NCBI GenBank assembly: GCA_029245395.1
Contig: JAQWPL010000033.1
Coordinates: 62,001-126,000 of the forward strand
DNA: 64,000 nt
Direction: 5' to 3'
Origin: Gammaproteobacteria bacterium
GTDB lineage: Bacteria; Pseudomonadota; Gammaproteobacteria; Pseudomonadales; Pseudohongiellaceae
Below are positions 34,677 through 42,927 of this stretch, piece after piece. How positions within the stretch are numbered: position 1 is the first letter of the stretch; the number at the start of each line of letters is the position of its first letter. The translations under genes and the position numbers were made by a program. Below the pieces are notes generated by a model that saw only the letters and a list, made by a program, of their open reading frames with translations, did not search any database and was not told the DNA's origin.

Positions 34677-37532
34677 ATGAGCCTGTTTAAAGAAATCGAT
34701 TACGGAACACCCGCAGCCGCAGCCACAGAGACTGAAACAGTCACTTTGAACATCGACGGCCAGAACGTTACCGTTCCCAAGGGCACCAGTATCATGCGCG
34801 CTGCCCAGATGGTCGGAACCACTATTCCCAAGCTCTGCGCTACAGACTCACTGGAGGCTTTCGGTTCTTGCCGCTTATGCCTGGTTGAAATCGATGGCCG
34901 CCGCGGTACCCCGGCATCCTGTACCACGCCGGCGGAAGAAGGACTGGTGGTTCACACCGAAAACGACAAACTGAATAAATTACGCAAGGGTGTCATGGAG
35001 TTGTATATCTCCGATCATCCCCTGGACTGCTTGACCTGCTCTGCCAATGGCGACTGCGAGCTGCAGGATATGGCGGGTGCTGTAGGCCTGCGCGATGTCC
35101 GTTATGGTTATGCAGGCGCCAACCACCTGGATGCCCCCACAGATACCAGCAACCCCTATTTCCAGTTTGAAGCCAGCAAATGCATCGTTTGTTCCCGCTG
35201 TGTCCGCGCTTGTGAAGAGGTTCAGGGGACTTTTGCCCTGACTATCAGTGGCAACGGTTTTGAATCCAAGGTCAGTGCCGGCGTCGAAGAAGATTTCATG
35301 AGTTCTGAATGCGTCTCCTGCGGAGCCTGTGTTCAAGCCTGCCCGACAGCTACCTTGATGGAAAAATCAGTAGCGGAAATCGGTACCCCGGAACACAGTG
35401 TTGAAACCACCTGCGCCTATTGCGGTGTGGGTTGTACTTTTAATGCAGAAATGAAAGGCGATCAGGTTGTCCGCATGGTGCCATCAAAGAGCGGCAAGGC
35501 CAATGACGGCCATTCCTGTATCAAAGGCCGCTTTGCCTTTGGTTATTCCACGCATAAAGACCGCATCATGAAACCTATGTTGCGTGAGAATACTTCAGAC
35601 CCCTGGCGCGAAGTGGAATGGGAAGAAGCCATTTCCTATACTGCAAAACGCTTTATGGAAATTCAGGAACAATATGGCCGAAAATCCATTGGCGGGATTA
35701 CGTCTTCGCGCACCACTAATGAAGAAGTTTATGTCGTTCAGAAAATGATCCGCGCCGCATTTCGGAATAATAATACCGACACCTGTGCCCGCGTTTGTCA
35801 CTCCCCTACTGGATATGGCTTGAATCAAACCTTCGGCACTTCAGCCGGAACTCAGGATTTTGCCAGTGTTGATGAAACCGATTTAATGCTGTTGATTGGC
35901 GCCAACCCCACTGATGCTCATCCCGTATTCGCTTCACGGATGAAAAAACGCCTGCGTGCAGGTGCCGAAATTATCGTTTGCGACCCACGTCGCATTGATA
36001 TGGTAGAGACGCCCCATGTCAAAGCCAGCATCCATTTGCCCCTGCTGCCTGGCTCCAATGTGGCACTCATCAACGCCTTTGCTCATACCATTGTTGAAGA
36101 AGACCTCGCCGACTGGGATTACATTAAAGAACGCTGTGACAAAGAAAGCTTTGATAGCTGGCTCGCCTTTATCAAGGATCCAAAAAATGCGCCTGAAGCA
36201 GTAGCTCACCTGTTGGGTGGTGATGCCGAACAAGTCCGGGAAGCCGCTCGCCGCTTTGCTAAAGCGCCACGCGGGTCTATTTACTATGGTCTCGGGGTTA
36301 CAGAACATTCCCAGGGTTCCACTATGGTTATGGGCATGGCGAACCTTGCTATGTTGACTGGCAATATAGGCATGAATGGTGCAGGTGTTAATCCACTGCG
36401 CGGTCAGAACAATGTCCAGGGCTCTTGTGATATGGGCTCGTTCCCCCATGAATTTCCCGGTTATCGGCATGTCAGCAGGGATGATGTCAGAAAACAATTC
36501 TCTGATGCCTGGGGCGTGGAGCAGGATGCAGAGCCTGGTTACCGCATTCCCAATATGTTTGATGCGGCTATCAAAGGTGATTACAAAGGCATGTTTGTTC
36601 AGGGTGAAGACATTGCCCAATCAGATCCGGACACCCATCATGTAGAGGCTGCTCTGGAAAATATGGACTGTCTCGTAGTTCAGGATCTGTTTTTGAATGA
36701 GACAGCCAAGTTTGCCCACATCTTCCTGCCTGGCACTTCTTTCCTTGAAAAGGACGGCACTTTTACCAATGCCGAACGTCGCCTTGGACGGGTACGCCCA
36801 GCCATGGCATCAAAAATTGGCAAACATGAGTGGGAAGTCGCCATGGAAATCTCGCAAGCCATGGGATATCCAATGCACTACAACACCTCATCAGAGATTA
36901 TGGATGAAATTGCAGCGTTAACCCCTACATTCGCCGGCGTCAGTTTTGAACGTCTGGATAATGAAGGCAGTATGCAATGGCCCGTCAATGATGAAGCACC
37001 CAATGGGACCCCCATCATGCATATCGATAAATTTGTTCGGGGCAAAGGTAACTTCAAAATCACTGAATTTGTACCAACTGAAGAAAAGGTGACCAAGAAG
37101 TTTCCGCTGATCCTTACGACTGGTCGCATACTTAGTCAATACAACGTGGGCGCACAAACCCGCCGTACTGAAAACAATCAGTGGTTTCCGGAAGATATTC
37201 TGGAAATCCACGAGGAAGATGCAGCCGATAGAAATATCAAAGATGGCGACCTCATCAAAATAGCCAGTCGCAAGGGTGAAACCACCATGCATGCTTTGGT
37301 ATCAGATCGCATGCAACCTGGCGTGGTCTATACTACTTTCCATAATCCATTGTCTGGTGCCAATGTCGTCACCACTGAGTTCAGCGACTGGGCTACCAGC
37401 TGCCCGGAATACAAGGTGACTGCTGTTCAGGTGGGGATTACGGATTCCATGTCAAAATGGCAGGAGCAGTACCTGGCCTATAACGAAGAGCGCCGCAAGG
37501 TGGCTGAAGAAACTGGTGAAACAGTCGATTAA
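34677..37532 (+). CDS. fdsA: NAD-dependent formate dehydrogenase alpha subunit, Mo/cysteine type
   Basis: The 951-residue product has a NuoG-like N-terminus with a 2Fe-2S site (C54, C65, C68, C82), a His-Cys3 4Fe-4S site (H114, C118, C121, C127) and two ferredoxin clusters (C169-C179, C212-C222). A bis-MGD molybdopterin domain with its own 4Fe-4S site (C246, C249, C253, C281) follows. The metal ligand is C374 in RVCHSPTG, not selenocysteine. The enzyme oxidises formate to CO2 and is of the soluble, oxygen-tolerant FdsABG kind. No fdsD is present after it; a terminator follows within 25 bp. Confidence 0.95.
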   Translation: MSLFKEIDYGTPAAAATETETVTLNIDGQNVTVPKGTSIMRAAQMVGTTIPKLCATDSLEAFGSCRLCLVEIDGRRGTPASCTTPAEEGLVVHTENDKLNKLRKGVMELYISDHPLDCLTCSANGDCELQDMAGAVGLRDVRYGYAGANHLDAPTDTSNPYFQFEASKCIVCSRCVRACEEVQGTFALTISGNGFESKVSAGVEEDFMSSECVSCGACVQACPTATLMEKSVAEIGTPEHSVETTCAYCGVGCTFNAEMKGDQVVRMVPSKSGKANDGHSCIKGRFAFGYSTHKDRIMKPMLRENTSDPWREVEWEEAISYTAKRFMEIQEQYGRKSIGGITSSRTTNEEVYVVQKMIRAAFRNNNTDTCARVCHSPTGYGLNQTFGTSAGTQDFASVDETDLMLLIGANPTDAHPVFASRMKKRLRAGAEIIVCDPRRIDMVETPHVKASIHLPLLPGSNVALINAFAHTIVEEDLADWDYIKERCDKESFDSWLAFIKDPKNAPEAVAHLLGGDAEQVREAARRFAKAPRGSIYYGLGVTEHSQGSTMVMGMANLAMLTGNIGMNGAGVNPLRGQNNVQGSCDMGSFPHEFPGYRHVSRDDVRKQFSDAWGVEQDAEPGYRIPNMFDAAIKGDYKGMFVQGEDIAQSDPDTHHVEAALENMDCLVVQDLFLNETAKFAHIFLPGTSFLEKDGTFTNAERRLGRVRPAMASKIGKHEWEVAMEISQAMGYPMHYNTSSEIMDEIAALTPTFAGVSFERLDNEGSMQWPVNDEAPNGTPIMHIDKFVRGKGNFKITEFVPTEEKVTKKFPLILTTGRILSQYNVGAQTRRTENNQWFPEDILEIHEEDAADRNIKDGDLIKIASRKGETTMHALVSDRMQPGVVYTTFHNPLSGANVVTTEFSDWATSCPEYKVTAVQVGITDSMSKWQEQYLAYNEERRKVAEETGETVD

Positions 37533-37555
37533 GTTTCGCTAAATAATCAGATATA

Positions 37556-37585
37556 AAAAAAGCCGGTCAACAGAGCGGCTTTTTA
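37556..37585. terminator. Bidirectional terminator between fdsA and the serine hydrolase gene
   Basis: AAAAAGCCG, a short loop and CGGCTTTTT, with seven As on one side and five Ts on the other. It serves both convergent transcripts. Confidence 0.9.
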
Positions 37586-37614
37586 CTGGAATTTTACTAA
37601 AGCCAAGGTCTGCT

Positions 37615-38871
37615 TTAGTCCACAAGCGCCTGGTATATCAAGGTCTGTACCTTGTTAAGCATGGCCTGGTTGCCAGGGAAGGTCTGAGCATTGATTACGT
37701 AGGTCATGTCTTCGGCGGGATTGACCCGAAAGATTGTAGTCGCCGCACCAAGCCAGCCGAAACTGCCTTTTGAGTCTATATTGCCGAGCTTTGTCGCATC
37801 CAGTGTCACAGAAACGCCCAGCCCATACCCACTTGCTGAAGGTCCGTTGCCGTTATTGATAGAAGGAATGCTTTCAGGAAGATGGTTCTGCCTCATCAGG
37901 TCCACTGTTTTCCTGCCCAGGATGCGCACACCATCGAGTTCGCCGCCATTGAGCAGCATGCGAGCAAATCTGAGGTAATCCCCGGTTGAGGAAGACAGAC
38001 TGAGGGTGGCGAAATGGTGGTCAGTGAAGCGGGCATAACGATCCTCTTCTTCAGGCTGCAGGCCTCCATCCCCGTTAGACTGATAAACCCGTACAAAATC
38101 ATTCGCGCGGTTCCTTGGCACACCGAACATAGTGTCGTGCATACCCAGCGGTTCGAAAATGACCGTATCCAGGTATTCTCCGAACGGCACACCTGACAGC
38201 ACTTCCACCAGGTAAGCCTGCACATCGTGGTTTAGGCCATAGACCCAGTGCTCGCCTGGCTGGTAGCGCAAGGGCACCTGGCCCAGTTTGTCTATCTCCT
38301 GCCTAAGGGAATCAAGTTCGAACATCCCGATGCCGTGCTCCCGGTAGATAATGTCGACTGGATGGCTACCCAGTCCCCCTGACAGACCAGCGGTGTGACG
38401 GAAAGCATCCTGGATTGTAGGCTTGCGTTTTGGTGTGTCCAGCATCATGTTGCCGTTGTTGTCATAACCGGCAAAAACCTTGAGATCGCTGAACTGCGGA
38501 ATATATTTGTCGAGCGGGTCCGTGAGCTGGAACAGGCCTTGTTCGTAGAGTGTCAGCAGGGCAACCGAGGTGACGGGTTTGGTCATGGAATACAGCCTGA
38601 ACAATTTGTCAGTCGTCATTCGTTCGCCCTTTTCCCGATCGGCAAATCCATAAGCCTTGTTGTGAACGATTTGACCATGGCGCGCTACTGCCACCACAAT
38701 ACCGGCAATATTGCCTGCATCGATGTCTGCCTGTATCGCGCTGTCCATGGTGGCCAGCCGGGCGGGGGAGAAGCCGGCCACGGTTTCTTCCTGGGCCAGC
38801 AGCAGGTTGCTGGATAACACTCCGAACAGGAGTAGAGTTAATGTATGAATAACGCGTAAAAACCTTTGCAT
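37615..38871 (-). CDS. Exported serine hydrolase, class C beta-lactamase/esterase family
   Basis: The 418-residue product has a signal peptide (about 1-26) and the beta-lactamase-family nucleophile motif SMTK (S95, K98). A conserved tyrosine motif WVYGLNHD lies near residue 190 and GSFGWLGAATT near 370 stands in for the KTG region. These proteins act as esterases, D-aminopeptidases or penicillin-binding-like enzymes; true beta-lactamase activity is not implied. I chose ATG 38871 because AAGGGGAT precedes it and the signal peptide starts there. The gene is alone and converges on fdsA. Confidence 0.85.
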   Translation of the reverse strand: MQRFLRVIHTLTLLLFGVLSSNLLLAQEETVAGFSPARLATMDSAIQADIDAGNIAGIVVAVARHGQIVHNKAYGFADREKGERMTTDKLFRLYSMTKPVTSVALLTLYEQGLFQLTDPLDKYIPQFSDLKVFAGYDNNGNMMLDTPKRKPTIQDAFRHTAGLSGGLGSHPVDIIYREHGIGMFELDSLRQEIDKLGQVPLRYQPGEHWVYGLNHDVQAYLVEVLSGVPFGEYLDTVIFEPLGMHDTMFGVPRNRANDFVRVYQSNGDGGLQPEEEDRYARFTDHHFATLSLSSSTGDYLRFARMLLNGGELDGVRILGRKTVDLMRQNHLPESIPSINNGNGPSASGYGLGVSVTLDATKLGNIDSKGSFGWLGAATTIFRVNPAEDMTYVINAQTFPGNQAMLNKVQTLIYQALVD

Positions 38872-39044
38872 AATAATCCCCTTGATTGCCTTTATCCTTA
38901 TCCAGGCAGTAAAGAAAACCGGAAGAACTACCTGTAGTGAAAATACTCTTTGATTTGGTACGCCTGTCAAATACCCATCCAGATTTTCAGAAGCGTTCCA
39001 CTCTCATAAAAATAACAGGGGACACCTTATTACTGAGCGGCAAC

Positions 39045-39066
39045 TAACGGTCATAAGCGGACATTT
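39045..39066. repeat. Hairpin-repeat relative (GTCCGCTT family), left of the MoaF-like gene
   Basis: TAACGGTCATAAGCGGACATTT shares the core GTCCGCTT (on the minus strand) with the hairpin at 39701-39724. The gap 38872-39124 that contains it shows no gene. Confidence 0.35.
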
Positions 39067-39124
39067 ACGTACTGCTTAGAGGCGTATTAGCTATCTAGTT
39101 ACCTTAATGCTTTATGTACATCGT

Positions 39125-39538
39125 TCAACGGTTAACATGCTCAATTATTCCACCATTAAAGCTAATCCTTTCCATGTCAGTCCCATATCTTAAAATAGCA
39201 GTTGAGTACATAACATTTTGCTTAAAATTGAATATTAATGAGACGAAATCAGGTTTTTGTGATTCATGAAAATTGACTAAGTACATTTCATCCCCAATTT
39301 TTCTTGAACTGTATGGAATATTTGTTCCCATATTTCCTTTTGGGGGGCCTAAGATCCATTCGTAATTTAATTTTCCATCCTGAAATTCAATACTAATACC
39401 TGATCCATTTTGGTAATAAAATTCAAGGCTTGTTCCGTCAAGCAGATGCTCCTCAGTTTGACCGTTTACGTGCGAGAATGCTGTACTTAAAAATAATATT
39501 GTGGCTAATAGAATCTTTAAACGTAATTTCTTTATCAT
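39125..39538 (-). CDS. Exported MoaF-like small protein
   Basis: The 137-residue product has a signal peptide (about 1-26, ending H-V-N-G-Q) and a beta-rich domain of about 110 residues. The order of features (GxxLEFYYQNGSG, KLNYEWILGP, Y-S-S-R-K-I-G-D-E-M-Y-L-V-N-F-H-E, then a SLIFNFKQNVMYST strand) resembles the lipocalin-like MoaF domain, where Tyr-x-[VT]-x-[WF]-x-E is the typical core. The match is from pattern recognition only. The gene is more AT-rich than its neighbours and is flanked by small repeats, which suggests acquisition. Function is unknown. Confidence 0.6.
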   Translation of the reverse strand: MIKKLRLKILLATILFLSTAFSHVNGQTEEHLLDGTSLEFYYQNGSGISIEFQDGKLNYEWILGPPKGNMGTNIPYSSRKIGDEMYLVNFHESQKPDFVSLIFNFKQNVMYSTAILRYGTDMERISFNGGIIEHVNR

Positions 39539-39855
39539 TTTATTTTCCTAGAGTGGTTTAGTCATTTACTACATAACTTTCATCTTAATAGGGCAGCCAA
39601 AGAAAAACTTTGGAATTCCAATCATAAAATACGAATCTAATGACTTGTTTTACCCCAAAATCAGTCCAATTAACAATCTTTAACGGGATTTAGTCCGAAC
39701 GTCCGCTTTGGGTCGAAAGCAGACACTGGGCATAATCACTCTCAGGGGCATATTTTTCCCTAAAATTGAATTATTTAACAACGTTAATTCTATAATTCTC
39801 TGAGGGGCTACTTTGGGTCGGAAGCTACTTTCATCCAGACACATGAAATTTTATT
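39539..39855. other. AT-rich gap with hairpin repeats upstream of the MoaF-like gene
   Basis: No gene is visible in these 317 bp. Two related elements sharing CTTTGGGTCG(A/G)AAGC lie at 39701-39724 and 39805-39830. The rest is plain AT-rich sequence without a confident promoter. Confidence 0.6.
39701..39724. repeat. Hairpin repeat GTCCGCTTT-GGGTCG-AAAGCAGAC
   Basis: Nine-base arms with one mismatch around a six-base GGGTCG loop. A degenerate copy at 39805-39830 keeps the loop and inner stem. Repeats with this loop are often seen in intergenic DNA of environmental gammaproteobacteria (recalled, not checked). Confidence 0.7.
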
Positions 39856-40425
39856 TTATTTCCGGATTGGTTCCCAGTCATCCGGATGATTCATGTTTTT
39901 GAAGGTCTGGTCAGAAATCTTTTCTGTACTCACTGAATAAGCTGAAAATGCCACCAGGAGCGCTTTCATGGAGCGCTTGCCACCCAACTCTTTGCCTTCA
40001 GCAAAAAGACCATCAAGGTGATCTTTCAGATTCGATGTCATTCTGAATACACAGGGAAAAATTTCATTTTCATACTGGCAGGCCTCTGACTCACCGATTG
40101 AGTCCAACAGTGCCGTCAAGGTATTGCTATCGAGCATGGGCATATCGACGGGAATGACCAACAAGGGAGAACCATCCAGCCCACTTTCATTATCCAGGAA
40201 ATGCAGCACTGCATGTAGCCCACCTAGTGGGCCGCAATCTGGTAGCAGATCGGGAATACAGTCATGCTCATCAACATCACCACTGATCAGGATTCTGCTG
40301 GCACTACTCTGCTCAAGCAGATCAATTGCTCTTTTCAGCAATGACTGTCCTTCGATTTTCAGCAGCCTTTTATCTTGCCCCATACGGGAAGACTTGCCAC
40401 CAGCCAGTAGCAGGCCATAGAACAT
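39856..40425 (-). CDS. mobA: Molybdenum cofactor guanylyltransferase MobA
   Basis: The 189-residue product has the nucleotide-binding signature LLAGGKSSRMGQDKRLL (residues 6-22), a DCGPLGGLHAVL loop near residue 70 and VIPVDMPML near 95 with the metal-binding aspartate. MobA adds GMP to molybdopterin to form MGD. The bis-MGD enzyme FdsA encoded in this window is an obvious client. It follows mscS by 24 bp on the minus strand. Confidence 0.92.
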   Translation of the reverse strand: MFYGLLLAGGKSSRMGQDKRLLKIEGQSLLKRAIDLLEQSSASRILISGDVDEHDCIPDLLPDCGPLGGLHAVLHFLDNESGLDGSPLLVIPVDMPMLDSNTLTALLDSIGESEACQYENEIFPCVFRMTSNLKDHLDGLFAEGKELGGKRSMKALLVAFSAYSVSTEKISDQTFKNMNHPDDWEPIRK

Positions 40426-40449
40426 TAGAGAGTACCAATCAACAAAGGA

Positions 40450-41277
40450 TCAGTCTTCCAACTGGGGAATGAGATGCACATGGCGCTGTAGGAAAGGTAT
40501 TTCAATATTGTTCTTAGCCAGCACCCTAAAAACTGCCAGGTTGACCTTGTACTGAGTATCAAACAAAGCTTCTGTTTTGACCCAAAAGCGCATGCCGATA
40601 TTAATACTACTGTCACCAAATGCCTCAATACCTACCTGAGGCTTAGTCTTATGCACGCCCGCTGTGTTAACTACGGCTTGTCTAATGACAGAGATCGCCT
40701 CTTCAGCGTCTGACGCAGAGGCAATCCCGATTGAGGACTCCACAACACTGCTCTCACCTGAGTTGTGAATAATCTGCCCAACAATATGTTTATTGGGGAT
40801 AGTGATATCTACTCCATCTTCGTTACCAAGCCTTGTGAGGTCCAACTTCACTTCCTTGACCACACCTGTGACACCCAGCACAGAAATCGTGTCACCAACA
40901 ATAAACTGTCTGGCGACTATAATACTGATGCCTGCACCATAATTAGACAACAGTCCTTGTAGAGCAAGTCCAGCACCCAGAGATAACGCGCCAATAGCCG
41001 CAACAAATGGCGTCACACTGATCCCGAGTTTTCCTAAGGCGATAATTGCCGTAAAAGAAATAATAATAATTTTGACGAAACTGGCAGCAAAATGACTGAG
41101 CGTGACATCAATACTTTTCTTGACCATGATGTTTTCAATAAGATCTGCAATTTTCCTGCCCACATACATGCCCAGAACCATGATGATGATGGCACCAACA
41201 ATCTGGAAACTGTAGGTGACCATATAATTTACAATCATGTCATAAACTTCTTGTGCTTGCTGTAATTCTTCTTCCAT
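40450..41277 (-). CDS. mscS: Small-conductance mechanosensitive channel, MscS family
   Basis: The 275-residue product has three N-terminal helices; TM3 contains the glycine/alanine pattern AAIGALSLGAGLALQGLLSN (residues about 94-113) that lines the MscS pore. It is followed by the beta domain (FIVGDTISVLGVTGVVKEV) and an alpha/beta C-domain. The size matches E. coli MscS (286). It opens on membrane tension to release solutes during osmotic downshock. Confidence 0.93.
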   Translation of the reverse strand: MEEELQQAQEVYDMIVNYMVTYSFQIVGAIIIMVLGMYVGRKIADLIENIMVKKSIDVTLSHFAASFVKIIIISFTAIIALGKLGISVTPFVAAIGALSLGAGLALQGLLSNYGAGISIIVARQFIVGDTISVLGVTGVVKEVKLDLTRLGNEDGVDITIPNKHIVGQIIHNSGESSVVESSIGIASASDAEEAISVIRQAVVNTAGVHKTKPQVGIEAFGDSSINIGMRFWVKTEALFDTQYKVNLAVFRVLAKNNIEIPFLQRHVHLIPQLED

Positions 41278-41310
41278 TTCGATTGCCCTGCCTCTCTAAA
41301 TATTTTTACT

Positions 41311-41339
41311 TAAGGCGCATAGCCACGCACCCCTACAAA
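41311..41339. repeat. Dispersed GTAGGG hairpin repeat, copy 2 (upstream of mscS)
   Basis: Minus strand reads GTAGGGGTGCGTGGCTATGCGCCTTA, close to copies at 16191-16226 and 53573-53610. It lies 34 bp before the mscS start, in the gap after the pirin gene. Confidence 0.5.
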
Positions 41340-41392
41340 TATATTTTTATCATTAACCTGAACTGTTTTCCTCTTGCCTCTTGCCTCTGATA

Positions 41393-42403
41393 TTAGGGTT
41401 CTTCTTCTCTGCCATCAACGTAACGTGCGAACCTGCCACGCTCTCCATGCACCTGATCATTTCTTTCCCAGGGCCAACCGCCAAACTGGTCACGCTGATA
41501 ATCTGTAAATGCCTGTTGCAATTCTTCCCGGGTATTCATAACAAAGGGCCCATAGTGTGCAACTGGTTCAGCAATAGGTTTGCCTTGCAGTAACAACAGG
41601 CTCGCTGATTTACCGATAGCTTTAATAGGTAAGGCCTCTTCTGAATTCAACTGCAAGCCATGGCTCACTTGAATAGCCTGTCCTGCCGCATCAATAGATT
41701 CACCCGCATAAAAATACAACATTCTGCTCAATCCAGTAGCGTGCGCAGGCAAAGTCCAGGTCGCGCCCTCTTCCAATTCCACCAGCCAGACAGCCACATG
41801 ACTCTCAGGATCAGCCGCCCAGGAATCAGGAGGCGGCGACGGTGCTGCGGTTCCTTCATACTTTCCTGCGACAACTTCTACACGGGTGTGTTTACCCTGA
41901 TCATCAGCAGTTTCTACGACGGGAATGTCTTCTTTCCAGAACATGGTGAAGTTAGGCTCTACCATCTTGCTTGCGGCAGGCAGGTTTAACCATATCTGAA
42001 ACAACAACAAAGGATTGTCATCATCCTTATCAAGCAATGGGAACATTTCGCTGTGCTGTAACCCCTTGCCCGCTGTCATCCATTGCACATCGCCATCGCC
42101 GTAACGGCCAGCCGCACCCAGGGAGTCAGCATGATCCACCAGTCCTTGGGGCACAATGGTAATGGTTTCAAAACCGCGGTGGGGATGTCCGGGAAAACCT
42201 GGTATACGATCACCATGGTACATGCGCCAACCATCTCGAAGCTCAAAATCCTGGCCAATATTACGTCCGGCCAGGGAGGCATCCGGACCTAGTTCCCCAT
42301 TACCGCGGGGAAAATTATCCCGATGAAAGGCGCAAAACAAAAAAGGATCTGTTGTATGCCATTGAAAATCCAGGGGGCGTATATCAAGAATTGGGCTGCT
42401 CAT
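41393..42403 (-). CDS. Pirin-family protein
   Basis: The 336-residue bicupin has the pirin N-domain metal ligands in HPHRGFETITIV (near residue 78) and the matching MTAGKGLQHSEMF block near 110. It resembles YhhW/YhaK-type pirins, some of which are quercetin dioxygenases and others redox-sensing. The C-terminal cupin is more divergent, ending in WPWERNDQVHGERGRFARY, a frequent motif of this subgroup. Its role here is unknown. Confidence 0.88.
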   Translation of the reverse strand: MSSPILDIRPLDFQWHTTDPFLFCAFHRDNFPRGNGELGPDASLAGRNIGQDFELRDGWRMYHGDRIPGFPGHPHRGFETITIVPQGLVDHADSLGAAGRYGDGDVQWMTAGKGLQHSEMFPLLDKDDDNPLLLFQIWLNLPAASKMVEPNFTMFWKEDIPVVETADDQGKHTRVEVVAGKYEGTAAPSPPPDSWAADPESHVAVWLVELEEGATWTLPAHATGLSRMLYFYAGESIDAAGQAIQVSHGLQLNSEEALPIKAIGKSASLLLLQGKPIAEPVAHYGPFVMNTREELQQAFTDYQRDQFGGWPWERNDQVHGERGRFARYVDGREEEP

Positions 42404-42446
42404 TTTGTAATCATTGCTTTATCTCGACTCTTTTATGAAGACTCTC

Positions 42447-42812
42447 TTATGATGATAAGGCTAGAAAAGGCACTACCGAGATATAGACCAGCGCTGCAAT
42501 CATAACCAGATAAGCGATATACCTGACCGGATTTTCCCTGGCCATATCAAGAACTGTTCTGGCTTTACCTTCCTCCTTTAGCGTTTCATATTCACTGCGT
42601 ATGCGTGTGAAGCGCTCTTGTTCATATTGTTTCAGAAGCACCTTGGCTTCAGCTAGCTGTTCATCCCGGCTTAACCATAATGCCGGCAGGGAACTACCCC
42701 AGTTTCCACCACTGGTTTCATACACATCAATCTCGTTAGCCTCCATAAGCGCATGGATTTCTTCCAGCTCATCGGGTGGCGTGTGACGGAGTTTAATAAG
42801 TAATGTAGCCAT
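42447..42812 (-). CDS. DUF6164-like small membrane protein
   Basis: The 121-residue product has an N-terminal soluble part (MATLLIKLRHTPPDELEEI... then VYETSGGNWGSSLPALWL near residue 31) and one or two C-terminal membrane helices (VRYIAYLVMIAALVYISVV). The N-terminal region resembles DUF2007/DUF6164 proteins as I recall them. It could be a small signal-binding membrane protein. No function is known. It follows nothing in an obvious operon and lies 43 bp before the pirin gene. Confidence 0.6.
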   Translation of the reverse strand: MATLLIKLRHTPPDELEEIHALMEANEIDVYETSGGNWGSSLPALWLSRDEQLAEAKVLLKQYEQERFTRIRSEYETLKEEGKARTVLDMARENPVRYIAYLVMIAALVYISVVPFLALSS

Positions 42813-42927
42813 GAAACCGTTATAACAATAAAGGAAGAGCGATTCTAACCCAGACAGCAGTAGATTATTAAATTCTCGGCAGAAAATCTGCGTGCTTTCT
42901 ATTACACTTCAAATTCAGTTGTTGCCC

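Noticed and set aside
35790-35810. Possible selenocysteine (UGA) in the formate dehydrogenase alpha subunit
   Set aside because: The metal-ligand position reads RVCHSPTG with a plain cysteine codon (residue 374). No in-frame UGA occurs.
38980-39855. Integron cassette or attC site
   Set aside because: The repeats show a simple hairpin with a GGGTCG loop but not the conserved attC core sites, and no integrase gene is present in the window.
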